In this document: one piece after another, positions 1 through 24,800 of the stretch
Layout: each line of letters starts with the position of its first letter
Position numbering within the stretch: position 1 is the first letter of the stretch
From: Bugula neritina
Lineage: Eukaryota; Bryozoa; Gymnolaemata; Cheilostomatida; Bugulidae
Direction of reading: 5' to 3'
Length of the DNA stretch: 64,000 nucleotides
Assembly (NCBI GenBank): GCA_964035545.1
Contig: OZ037769.1
Span: 9,339,429 to 9,403,428 of the forward strand
The notes under the pieces: model-generated
Database searches by the model: none
Seen by the model: the letters and a program-made list of their open reading frames with translations, nothing else
Told to the model about the DNA's origin: nothing
Translations under genes and position numbers: made by a program

Positions 1-294
1 ATGATGTTACAGACTGTTAATACAGATACTATTGAATATATTGGATTTTGTCCACTACCTAACCCTTGTGGTTTATATATGCAACATTTTAATTGTAGGA
101 CTCTACACTTGTTAGTAATAAGTTAAATATCAATAATTATGTGGTGATTGTGGATACTATGCTTATGCATGTAGTAATAATAAATAGTAATGATTAGAAA
201 TTTTTCATCAGTTTTATTACTGTTGAATCATATCATAATATTTATGTAGTCTTAATTGATTTATATTCGAACAGTTTTCATACATGTTTTTTAG

Positions 295-438
295 GCTGGG
301 TTTGTGGTCTTCTATGATAAACGTGAGGTTGGTTATGGAAATCAAGCAGAGCACATGTTGACGAAAGCTTACAGTGTTAGCACACATGTCTTTTCAGGAG
401 TTGCAAGTTTTGCCAAACTATTATTGCATTCCACCTAG
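295..438 (+). CDS. Last coding exon of an unidentified gene (partial)
   Basis: An acceptor with a T-rich tract (ending TTTTTTAG at 294) is followed by 47 open codons and a TAG stop at 436-438. The translation starts AGFVVFYDKREVGYG and ends in a fairly hydrophobic tail (AKLLLHST). I do not recognise the family. The segment VVFYDKREVGYG loosely recalls the last strand of pepsin-type aspartic proteases (FDxxxxRVGFA), but this is a guess. A possible polyadenylation signal lies 600 bp downstream. Upstream exons would lie mostly left of the window; positions 1-290 show no exon I can support, although an open stretch follows an AG at about 12. The gene would converge on HCFC1. Confidence 0.4.
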   Translation, partial: AGFVVFYDKREVGYGNQAEHMLTKAYSVSTHVFSGVASFAKLLLHST

Positions 439-1036
439 ATGCTATCCTTATCTTAAATGCTCAATACATGCATGCTACTTCGAGACATTACTGCCAGTAG
501 CTGATCCACCTGGTGCTCAAGTTCTGTGAGACAAAGACGAGAATCATTCAAGCTAGATTCTGCCTAAATGAGGTCTAGTAATGTGCTCTCAGATGCTGAG
601 GCTGTTAAGAGTGTAATCTAGAATAATCATGGTAGACAGCAAATTGCAGTTTTCACTTTCTAATGTGAACTTCAAGCGCCAAGTATTGAATATATGGCCG
701 TTGCTAGCATATTGTTGAGAATATCCATCCTTTGGTAAGTTCAATGTCTCAGAAAGATGACATTGACTTACAGCATTCATGCAGTATTCTATTGTACAAC
801 CTACAGAAAATAAATGCCTGACTTCTACTGAGAAATGTTTAGTATGTAACTCATGTTTATATTGCAATGTGGGTAAATAGAGAGCCATCAAAGCAAATCC
901 TTCCTGGTTCAAGTCAGTTGTAAAATATTAATTGAATTGCATTATCCTCGTTTTATATGGCATATTCAATTTTTATTGTAGAGCTTTTTTATGTGTATAT
1001 AGCAATAATATATTTTAGTAGCTTGAATATTTTATC

Positions 1037-1042
1037 AATAAA
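1037..1042 (+). terminator. Candidate polyadenylation signal (left gene)
   Basis: A canonical AATAAA in AT-rich sequence about 600 bp after the stop at 438. It is the first canonical signal I noticed downstream on that strand. Confidence 0.3.
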
Positions 1043-1477
1043 CACCCTATCAAGTTGAATTTCACATACAATTGTTAATCAAGCATGCAAGATTAATACA
1101 CTGTGATATGTCTATCTCTCACTTTTTTCAAATTCTTCCTAGAAAATATTTAGTGAATTTTTCACTGCTCTCTTAAAGTTTTACCAGTGGGCACTGGTTT
1201 TTCATATGATAGAACTAAATTACCCAACATTGTTGAAACTCTTCTCAAGAATTCAATTGTTTACACATTTTTACTATTCAATGAAGATACAGATTGAAAA
1301 AATAATGTAAGTTTTTGACAACTCACTAGAACTGGTATAAATATTGTAAGCATCAATTATTAGTTTATAATTTACATAGGTCCTGCAGTGTTATAAACCT
1401 GGTAACAGAGCTTTTGTTTTGCTGGTAAAGAATCTAGATATAATCAATAATTGCGTAGGTACTGAAAACAATAATCA

Positions 1478-1483
1478 TTTATT
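1478..1483 (-). terminator. Candidate polyadenylation signal (HCFC1)
   Basis: TTTATT on the plus strand is AATAAA on the minus strand, about 570 bp beyond the HCFC1 stop at 2056. Use is inferred from position only. Confidence 0.3.
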
Positions 1484-2055
1484 TAGATAAGCTTTTATAT
1501 ATACATATCATTATATTTTACAGAAAGCAATTATATCGGTGAAGAAAGGGTAAATAATAATATTACATTAACCACAATGTGTCAACATTTCCAATTTACT
1601 TATAAGAATACTTTTGCTATTATGTAGAAAGGAGTAAGTATAAAAATAATATCTCACTGCACCAATTTGCTGAGTGATAGACAAAATGGTGCCTGAAAAG
1701 TTAACAACTAGCTGTAAGAACTATAACACTAAGTTATGTACAAATATTGAACCAACCAGTGACTTGTAATGCTATAATTATGTCAGTCTAATATATAACT
1801 ACTCTATAATAGACACTGTCTAAAATGTTACATTGAAGCTACATTTGATTAAACTACAAACAATACCAATGATGATTATATAGTATATCTAGAGACTAAT
1901 AATGCAAATGGATTAAATATATTGCTGATAAATTATGTTTAGTATGCAGAGGAGTGAATATGTATTTACAGAAACTTTACTAGGAAATATAGTTTTAAAG
2001 GAGATCACAATTATGTGTTAGTGCCAGCTTTTCAACTCAAGTTTAGTATCTAATT

Positions 2056-15286
<13,231 letters not shown>

Positions 15287-16382
15287 CTTCACAGATTTCT
15301 TACGTCGCTGGGGGTAATATGGCGAAAACCAACCCGGATGATAATAAACTGTAGTAGAACCAAAATGTTTTTCCTCTCAAAATTGTTTTGCTATATTTGT
15401 CATTTCATGATAAAAATTTTAACCATAAAAAAATTTTCAACTTTTAAAATCATGCTTATAGACAAATTTTACAAAACAAAATTTAGTATGGGTTATTTAC
15501 TTTTCACCTTATACGATAAAACTACCTAATATTATTATGCGCCAAACCAGCACAACTGCTATTGAGTTATCCCCCCTTGCTTTTTTAATTGAGCTTGTAA
15601 TAAAGCAAAATTCAAGCTCCTACACTCTATGCTCCATACTCTAACGTTTATAGCATTACATCAGTTCACACAGTCTATGCTATGATACTATGCTAGAATA
15701 GCTATTGTAATAACATCCTAACTACTACAGTGTTATGCTACCTACTACCATGCTATTGTTATATTAACTACTACTATGCTTTGTGAACTACCTACTAGTT
15801 GCCTATGCCAACTACTACATTTTTATAAATCTTTTCTTAGCTTCGGGTTATAATTGATAGCTAAAAAAACTTTTCTTGTTGTACAGTTCTGATAGAACGC
15901 ACACTATTGCATATGCAACTACTTTTATTACATAGCTACATTTCTTTGCAAATAATGTGTATAATATGTAAGGAGGTAACTTGTTTCAGTGATCGTGTCT
16001 CTGTGTTTGGAGTGCCACCCCAATATGAGTGTTCAGGGCTTCATAAAGTAGTCAAACTCTTTCGTAACTCCTCAACATGCTGAGATTTTGGTAGCAGTTT
16101 TTTATTTGACTTGTAGGCTTATAAAATTATAATACTGAATGGTGAGGGTTACCTGCTTGTGTTGGTAGTTGTAATTTCCTATAACACAGCATAAGCTTGG
16201 GTTATTTTGAAGAATGAAAAGTGAAGGTTAAGATGAAGGGAAAAGTTATTGTGAATAGTAAAATGCAGTAGGCCTACTTGTTATGGAAGCTAAAAATAAA
16301 GTAAATAAAGTACTATAATAATAAGATTACTTTAAAACTGTAAACACTATTATACTGCAGTAATACTCTACGAGTAAAGCAG

Positions 16383-16590
16383 ATTATGTGAGTGTATGTA
16401 TGTGTGTGTATGTGTGTGAGTGAGTGAGTGCGTGTATGCATGCATGTATGTGTGTATGTATATATGTATATGTGTGTGAGTTTGTCTATGTGTTCGCGTA
16501 TGTGTGTGTATGCATATAAGTCCATGTGTATGCATATGTGTGTGTGCATATGTGTGTATGTATATGTGCGTGCGTGCACGCGAGAGTGTG
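16383..16590. repeat. GT-rich microsatellite (GTGTATG/GTATGCAT words)
   Basis: About 200 bp of alternating purine-pyrimidine GTGTATGTGT, GTATGCATGC and GTGCGTGC words. It gives Tyr/Thr/His-rich open frames on the minus strand, which are spurious. Such alternating tracts can adopt Z-DNA. Confidence 0.85.
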
Positions 16591-17020
16591 TGAGCCACAG
16601 TGATGGTACTCGGTGCTACTGATGAGTGGACAAACTCTGTAACAGCTGATGTATGCTGTACAAAACTAGGCTGAGACTTCCTGCAGTGAGCCACAACTCA
16701 GCAAAATATTTGCTTTAAATTGTAAGATGCTGCTATGTAGATAGCGTAATGAATCAATAGAGCAGAGGTTATTAAAGGTAATGATGAGAAAAATATTATT
16801 ATAGCTTGAAAATACAGATGGAAGAAGTTCTGTTACATTAGAAATAATTCGAATATGAGGGTATGACAGTTTATATACCATGTTGTAGAAGCTATATTAT
16901 TGTGACAAATGGTAGTTTTTTATCACCAGCATTGCTATAGTTAGCCAACCCCCCCCCCCCCCTCCACCTATGGAATGGGTAGAAAGAAGCTAGGAGGTGG
17001 TATAACTTGTAGTTTCTCTT

Positions 17021-17245
17021 ACAGCCAACAAACTCACGCAAGTTTATAGTTGCTATCTCTGTGAGAAACCCCTGATGGAAAGGGTTTTTGTTAAAGCGGG
17101 CTAAGGACTTGTTTAAATGAGGCACAGAAGCAATTATGACTAGATGCTCTTCCTAACATCACCAATGGTCTTTGTAGAGGCTCGAACCCATGACCTCGTG
17201 TTTGCTAGGCAAACGCTCTAACCCCTAGACCACAGCCAACAAACT
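17021..17245 (-). mobile_element. tRNA-derived SINE, copy 1
   Basis: On the minus strand this reads as a tRNA-like head with an A box (TGGTCTAGGGG) and a perfect B box (GGTTCGAGCC), then a tail shared with copies at 31036 and 41651 (AACAAAAACCCTTTCCATCA, then CTATAAACTTGCGTGAG). ACAGCCAACAAACT occurs at both ends (17021-17034 and 17232-17245), a likely 14-bp target duplication, although part of it may coincide with the SINE head. It is a Pol III-type retroposed element, not a functional tRNA gene, because the body continues well past the tRNA part. Confidence 0.85.
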
Positions 17246-18360
17246 ACTATATGTAATTGTTTTAGATGATTGAAAATCGAAGCAGCACCTTAAAAACAAT
17301 TCTACATAATGAAAAACGATAGTAAACATTACATGATTATATTTCACTCATGTCTATATTACTTTATGTGATTTCCATTTCAATTAAAAAACATTAATAA
17401 AGCACATACAATATTGAAGAAAAGTGGTAAGGCGAAAATATTAGGAAGACAACTCTCAAGTAGATTTCTTTGAATTTTAAACCAGTGATCATGCAATAAT
17501 TAAGATTATCTTTTCTGGTTACAGAAATAATACGTACATGAAAACACTGTTCACTGAGCTCTAGCTTCACTGAGCTCTTGCTTCACTTCTCTCAAATTCA
17601 CACTATTGAATTTCAGTAGACTAATCTTGCCACAGTTATAATAAACACATTTCTTTACATTATTTTCAGTATATATGCTAGTAGCATTGAGTGGGCTGTT
17701 GACAATTTAATGTTTGTATTACGCATGGAGTGCATGTTGCATAGAGTTTCAGCATTTTATATGCTTTGAACCCAAGAAGTTGTAGAATGCATGCCATGAA
17801 AAATAGAGCATATTAATGAAGTTGGAATATTGTAATATTATTATTAGTGGTAGTGGTAGCAGCAGCAAAAACAGCAGCTACAATAGTAATATTAGTGTCA
17901 CTTATTAGAAGATACCTGTAGATGTAGTCAGTAATCAAATTACAAAATGTTTTATGATATCCTTTATTCAGCTGTTTTTTCATCTGATTTTCTGGCCATA
18001 AACAAACTTCATAATGCCTATGAATCAGTGTTATTAAAAGCCCTTTAATTTGCATGATATACCGTGGTTTCTACATTGAATTTTTAGCAGTCATGCTGAG
18101 GAGCAGGCTTAATGTTTAGTAAGAATTACTTGAGAATATTTTTATTGCAGATGTGATACAATACCATATGCAAGTAGGCCTACAATTATAGCCATGCTAT
18201 TTACTGAAACAGAAATACAAGTCTACAAGTAACCTGTGTTTTAATTGATTTTTAGCTGATGTTCTTGAATGCCATGAACAAAAAATTGGGTGGAGATAAT
18301 TCCGTGACCATCAAATTGAAAACAATGTTATATTTTTCATAGTATGAAAAAATCGGCACA

Positions 18361-18430
18361 CTAAAACGAAAATATCGTGATTTGAAAAAGTTAAAAAAAC
18401 TTTTTTCAAGTCATGATGGTTTTGTTTTAG
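18361..18430. repeat. Inverted repeat (about 32-bp arms)
   Basis: CTAAAACGAAAATATCGTGA reads onward to a short A-run spacer, then returns as its imperfect complement ending GGTTTTGTTTTAG. It could be a MITE remnant or a simple palindrome. It lies about 420 bp past the KIF9 stop. Confidence 0.6.
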
Positions 18431-18849
18431 CCTAGCGATTTGCTTTTCATAATTACATTTATATAGAAATGAGCAACAATTTTCGTTAAATGTTAAATGT
18501 TGGAACTAAAAATGTGTTATATTTAGAAATAATATTTCAGTTACATAATATTGGGCTGCTAATATATGCCCCATACTTTATCATCGCATAATGTAAAATC
18601 TAAAATAAATATTTAAAGCAATCGATGTTTAAAATTGAGTCTACGTGGCTGTTAGAAACATGCTAGATACATAAATGTTTGACTTTCTCTAAGATGTTAT
18701 TCACATACTGTATGATTAGCAAAGGTTTAATATCTTGGTCAATATGTCAGCAAGTTTTGCTTCAGTATAACTTCTAATAGCAAATTTGTTGCTAAAACAA
18801 ATGGCTCTCACATCTGCAGCATGAAAAATAAAGTTATAATGTAATTTTT

Positions 18850-21800
18850 CTATCGTATTTGAATTTCCATTTTATTAGGTGGTTTGTTGCTCATAATCTT
18901 AGTTGGAGTTCCAGGCTTTCTAGATGTGTTTTGGTCAGGTTGGGTTTGTGATAGCGCTCTATCAAACACTTTCCTTCTATCAGTTCTCATCCGAGCTTTC
19001 TGGAATGCAACTGAATCTGGATCATCCATCAGTAGCTGCTCATGTAACCTCTCAACTTTCTCCCCTTCGTCTTCCAACTATTAGAGTCAACACCAATTCT
19101 GATTATACATGCACGAGTTTTATTTATAGAAACAGCTAGATTAAATGAATGCAGGAGAAAATATTATACTCTAGTTGTTTCAAAACTTTCTTAAAAGCAA
19201 ATTCAATTCAAATTCAAATTACATTCAATGAAAAAAGCATTTAGATGCCATTATATCTGCCTGACTTTGTGGACATTAAACTAGGAGTCAATCAGGATGG
19301 AATGTGTTTAAAGAAGACTTACCCCTACGTTGGGATTGTAAGAAGTTCCTTGCCGCTGCCCAAAGCCGGCCTGCTGAGCTGTTTGAACTGGATCCTCGGC
19401 AGTCACAAAGCTCTCAGAATACCAGTTGTCAAATTCTGTAATATTATTTGTAGTATAATGTTGTTTACAATTGCTGAGTTATTTATATACCTAACAGTAA
19501 TATGCTATTAATGCATATGATGTCGTAAATTTGTGATTCACTCCTATGTTATATATATGTATATATATTCCTTACACTTATGATCAAGAAGTTATTTCTA
19601 TGCTGTCAAGCTGTACACTTTATACCTTACAATAATAAACGTCAAGATACATCATTCCAATGGTCTCATCTTAATTATTACCCACACAAACGTACAAGAA
19701 ACATTACATCATTGACCTTGTCTAATACAAGCATTTATATGTTAATACAATATATATCAGAATACTAATACAAAATTAATAATAAGTAGCAATATTGTAG
19801 CATTTGAAGCATTACTATTTAACTACTCACTTTTTAAAATATTTTGACTTTGTCAACTGTTATTGTAAATTTGGACCTGAAAACATAGTTTGCCAAATGC
19901 TAAAGTTTATCAGTCATCAAGCCTAAATTTTATTCATAATCCCCTTAGCTCCAAAAGCTGAGTTAAATTAATTTGTTGCAATTTGTTTCCTTGTTAAAAT
20001 GCAGATTAAATTTATAAATAACCCTACCATGAGATTGGGGTTTGAATGTGCAACAAATTAGTTTTCAAGATAATGTAAGGACCATTTTATTAAAAATGTA
20101 ACAAGTCTGGAGTCTTGAGCCATGGACCACAACGCCTACCTTTGACAAGTTTGTGTCGGCATTGATCTACAAGTTTCTGGCAATACTGTATTTCAGCTTT
20201 GAGGGCTTTCAAGTCCTCATGATGCAGCCTGTAATTTTGTTTGAAAGTTTTCAAATTCTTGATCTCCAAAAATTCACTTTCACTAATTATAGTCTCCCCA
20301 TCTTCGTTGTAAGTAAAACCTGGAAAATAAAAGTATATTTTTTATTAAAAAATATTGTTAAAATATGAAACCTACATTATTATATATAGTAACATATAAG
20401 GCTGTTAGCAGCCGTTTAGCAAGGTATAGGTTGTAAATGAATGTGTCCCTAATGATCGGTTTTTTCTAGCTGCAGACTTTACATAGTCAAATATTTATAT
20501 TTTACCACCCAATGCTAAGAAAGGTAAAAACATCATGCTAGCTTTTGTGTTCTCTTGAGTTAGAAAGCACCTACACAGTCCCAAATATATTTATTTGGGT
20601 GGGCTTCTTTCATATTAGTTACATTTACTGTCTGATTGACTAATTTATTGGCTCTACTGATCTGAGAAGCCAACTGCATGTTGGCCACTCAAAAATAACT
20701 AGAACTAAACTCGAGCTGAAATGTGATTTGACTTTTGATAGTCACAAACTATTCAATACTTCACAAAAACAGGAATTATGAACACATTTACCTAACTGCT
20801 GTTTACTCAACTTTGCATGCATAGCAAAACGACAAAGTACTTACAAATTGTGCTTTATTCATGCTAGACCTACTCTTTATCAACTTTGTTAATAGGTCAC
20901 ATGAAACAAAGCGCAGTAATATGCAGATATATACAATATCAGTAAAGTTGGAACTATATAATCTTACCCTCAGCTTCCCTCTCAGTCTTTAGCGTATCCA
21001 ACTTCTCCATTGTTTTGTCAATCTCAGACTTGATAGAATTTATTTGCCTTGCTAACTGCGAATAAGATTTTTTCTTCTGATTTAAAAGTTCCTGGTTCTC
21101 TATAAAAATTCTGTTTATTTCACGCCCTTTTTCTTGCTTGAAATCTTCGAATGCCTGAGTTCGTAATGGAGGAGTACTAACAACAAAACAAAAATACAAT
21201 CATTAACACAATGAAGCAGTTATGCTAGGAGTTATCTTCCTTTTGTAAAAATATCACCAAGCATTACAGATTTAAAACGTTTACCCACAACTAAATTAAC
21301 TAGTTAGTGAAATGCACAGATAATAATAACATCGGAATAGGAAGTGTCACACCTTGGTCGTTGAAAAGTGGGTGCAGTCTTCTCAGGCGAAACAGATGTC
21401 ACAGGGCTGATGGTTTCTAGGTCACCTTTGTCTGCAGGTTGACCATCCTTTCTCTCAGTTTGAGGGCTTGGTGTCCTGCCATCTACTGCACGACCAGAAC
21501 CTGCTGGCGGTGTTTTGGTTGGTGCCGGACTAAAATGTGATTATACTATATTTGTGATGTAAGCTTCAAAGCAGTTTTAGCATACATTTATGGTTCAGAA
21601 GAGAAACTGAATATACAGTAGTAAGTAAGATTTGTATTTCAAATATGCTTTTGAGTCAGTTTGCTAAAATAAAATTGAAGCAGAAGTTTACCATTTGAAA
21701 TATGTGATGATCAAGGTAATACCAAATAAATAAAGGTGAATGTTTTGTGCTGAACAGTTTTCAACATACAAACACCATAGCAACTTTTTCATCAATGCAT

Positions 21801-24800
21801 CCAATGTAATAGTATCAGAGATTCATCACCTGTTTTTGCTTTCTCAAACCAAATTAGCAATTATATTTAAATTAGCTACAGCATAGTATATACAGTAGTA
21901 GTTATTCTAAATACACATAATACATAATATCATATTTCCTCTATGAAAACACAGTAGATATTTTTACATGCTGAATCATTTTTGCTACACTTGCGTCACT
22001 ATGATGTCTGAATTATACATAGAAAAAGTACATTTAGTAGCAAAAAATCACGGCTTATAATTTCGGGAAAAGAAGTGCCTAGTTGCAACTAGTAATGCCA
22101 GTATATAACAGTATTAGCTAAAGAAGAGCCACTATTTTATAAATAAGTAAATCATTTCAATACTTTTAAATGTTTTAAAAATATCTGGTATACTTGCTTG
22201 TTGTTAGCAGCATGTCTGCTGAAAGAATAGAGTTAGGTTTACAACAGAATCAACATACAATAAACAATATTTTATATTGGGAGCAAACAATTTAAACAGA
22301 ACAAGAAAACTGTAAATTCACTATACCTAAGAGTGTTACCAGCAATAGCATTACTTTGATGATTCGATGGCCTTAAAGAATTTAAAAAAATCCTGAAAGA
22401 TGAGGTAAGTTTAAATGAAAATATAAGCATAATTGCAGAGGAAAAGCTTCGATAAAAAAATAATTTCAGTAAAAATGTATACTTTGAATGGACCCATGCA
22501 ATTATTTTGAATAAAAACATACTATAGAGCAGAACAGCTCTACTGACTTTCAGATATTCATTTACCTTTGGCGGTCTTTTCCTTTTTTCTTTGTAATTTT
22601 TGCTCCTTTGGTAGAATCTTTAGCTACATCAGGTGCTTTAGCACTGCTAGGCGCTAATCCAACACCAAACCCTGAACCCTCGGGCTCACCAACTAACGTC
22701 CCGTCATCGTTTATGTTTACTCCTCGAGCTTGAGCTTCCCGAATCTGTTCAGGATCAGTTTTGTCTATCAGAGTGAATTTCTCCCGTAGTTTAGCTTCCA
22801 TGTCAGCCTCCATTGTTCTGCCAGATTTATATTTAAGCACACTTTATGTATAATAGTCAAGTATTCTACTACAGATTATAGTTCTATGAGTATCAGTTAA
22901 CTCTACTCTTACAAGTTACAACTAGACTAACATCCGAAAATCATGCAGTCGTTTGGTGTTTTTACAACAGAAGCATAGTAATGCAGGTAATATATTTGAG
23001 ACCACACTTACTGGCAGATCTCCCTGAAGGCCTCGTAGACTCCTGCAATCTGTTTGATGTTGATGATGTCAACCTCATCCAACTCCGCAGATATATATTT
23101 TCTCACTTGCTGCTTGATGTCAAACTTCTGCTGCTCAGATAGGGGGTCATATGTCACCATGGAGCGATTGTTTAGAGTGTCATGCATGGCTAGTTCTCTC
23201 TTCAGGTCCACAATGTCCTTTTCAAGCTTTTTCACCATTAGCTGCAAACAGAATTTGATAATTCTAGTTTAAAAATTGAAAATTGAAATGAACTATGCGT
23301 CAATGCCATTTTATAACCCACTATTTTCTAATGTTTTGCTTATGAAACATACTGTTATGATCTTAAAAATTGCTTTATGTTGAAACTAGTAAAACTTTAG
23401 CACTTCTTCCACAACAATTGCTGTGAGTTGTATGACATGCAACAAGCAATACCTATCACCAGTTAACATCAGTACAAGATATAACGACAGTCAACAACTA
23501 TAATACCAAAAAGGCTTTATTGAAACAAAATATGTAACAGCTGTTTTTGGAATACAATTGCAAGTAACTGGTAAAACTGCTATAAATTGCAGGCCTTATA
23601 AAATTGTAGCCTGCTTGTTATTTCCTTTTTATTATATAACTTCTAATCTTACCCATGTTCAAGGATTTATAACAAAGTAGGTGCTGACATGGCTGTTGCT
23701 GCTATGGTCCACAGAGGTGAAAGCAAGACACCCGTATATTATAAACACATGATGCACTAATTGTACTCACAGTTGGGTCAACTTGTTCATTCACTGCTGG
23801 TTCTGAGGAGACACACATCATTCTAGTTGCAAACCTCAGTGTAGACACCGTCTCATCAAGTTGCTCCTTTTCTCCCCATATGTTGGCAATCAGTACCTGT
23901 ATCATGGATATAATTAGTTACTGATATGTAACTGTGTAATGTATATATGTAATGTATATATGTAATGTATATATTTAATGTGACTATGTGATGTATACAT
24001 GTAATGTATAAATGTAATACATGTATATATGTAATGTATATATGTAATGTATATATATATGTAGTGTACATGCATATATTTATTGTATATATGTAATGTA
24101 GATATGTATTGTATATATATGTAATACATGTATGCTATGTATATTTTGTGTAATGCATATATGATGTGTTTAGGATTATTCTTGCTTACCGTGTCACATG
24201 ACCCTCCAATGGAATCTTTGAGCACATGAGTTAGCTTCGACTGGCGGAAAGGCACATGATCTCTTCTCCTGTCTGCTAAAGCTATGACACATTGCTCCAA
24301 GAAGGAGAGAGACTTGTTTATGTACATGGCTTCTTCCTTAACTTTCCCTTCTGACTGTTACCAAAAAGAAAATTATATTTATTAAAATTAGTTACAATAA
24401 ATAGGTAACTGTGTTGAAGTTTTTCATAAACATAGCAATAGAACTGACAATTATGTGTACAATGCACAGTCAATGTATGGCAACCATGATTTCAAAAGTT
24501 TTCATTTAAAGTCTCACCAAAGTTTTTCCAAGACGTTCAGAACCAGCGAGATCTACAAAGTTGAGTTTAGAGGTTGTGTAGACTGCACTAGACATTACTC
24601 TAGAACGAGACTCCACACTCAACATGAAGATACAATGAGATCTAGAAGAAGCAGCGTTTAGTGAGTGCTGTGCAATCACACGGTTTGTCTCTCCCTGCAA
24701 TACCAATTAATATGATAGTTAAATGGTTTAACAACATGTAACAGCTCTAGCATTCAACCTACGTTTTTCACCACAAAGGCCTATCGAGCTTCATAGTTTA

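Larger units (their letters stand above)
439..2055. other. Convergent intergenic region and 3' UTRs
   Basis: AT-rich sequence between the stop of the left-hand plus-strand exon and the stop of HCFC1 on the minus strand. It should hold both 3' UTRs. I see AATAAA at 1037-1042 on the plus strand and TTTATT (AATAAA on the minus strand) at 1478-1483. No further coding exon, RNA gene or repeat array is apparent. A minus-strand open frame at 589-912 has no splice or similarity support. Confidence 0.6.
15287..18849. other. Intergenic region between the HCFC1 5' end and KIF9 3' end
   Basis: Both genes are on the minus strand, so this holds the HCFC1 promoter and the KIF9 3' UTR. It contains a GT-rich microsatellite (16383-16590), a poly-C run (about 16949-16962), a SINE copy (17021-17245) and a long hairpin (18361-18430). 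I see no supported exon. Short open frames here lack splice context and similarity. Confidence 0.7.

Noticed and set aside
15287-15292. Extending the HCFC1 start two codons upstream
   Set aside because: The upstream in-frame codon is GTG. The ATG at 15286 sits in AAGATGG, a good start context, and is followed directly by the conserved propeller.
16313-16694. Tyr/Thr/His-rich open frames
   Set aside because: They lie on a GT-rich microsatellite and have no splice or similarity support.
17150-17240. A tRNA gene on the minus strand
   Set aside because: The A and B boxes fit, but the sequence continues into a shared SINE body, is bounded by a probable target duplication, and recurs twice more in the window.
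22194-22218. A 25-bp KIF9 microexon
   Set aside because: Its borders look passable, but its length breaks the reading frame with the next exon (21529-21353).
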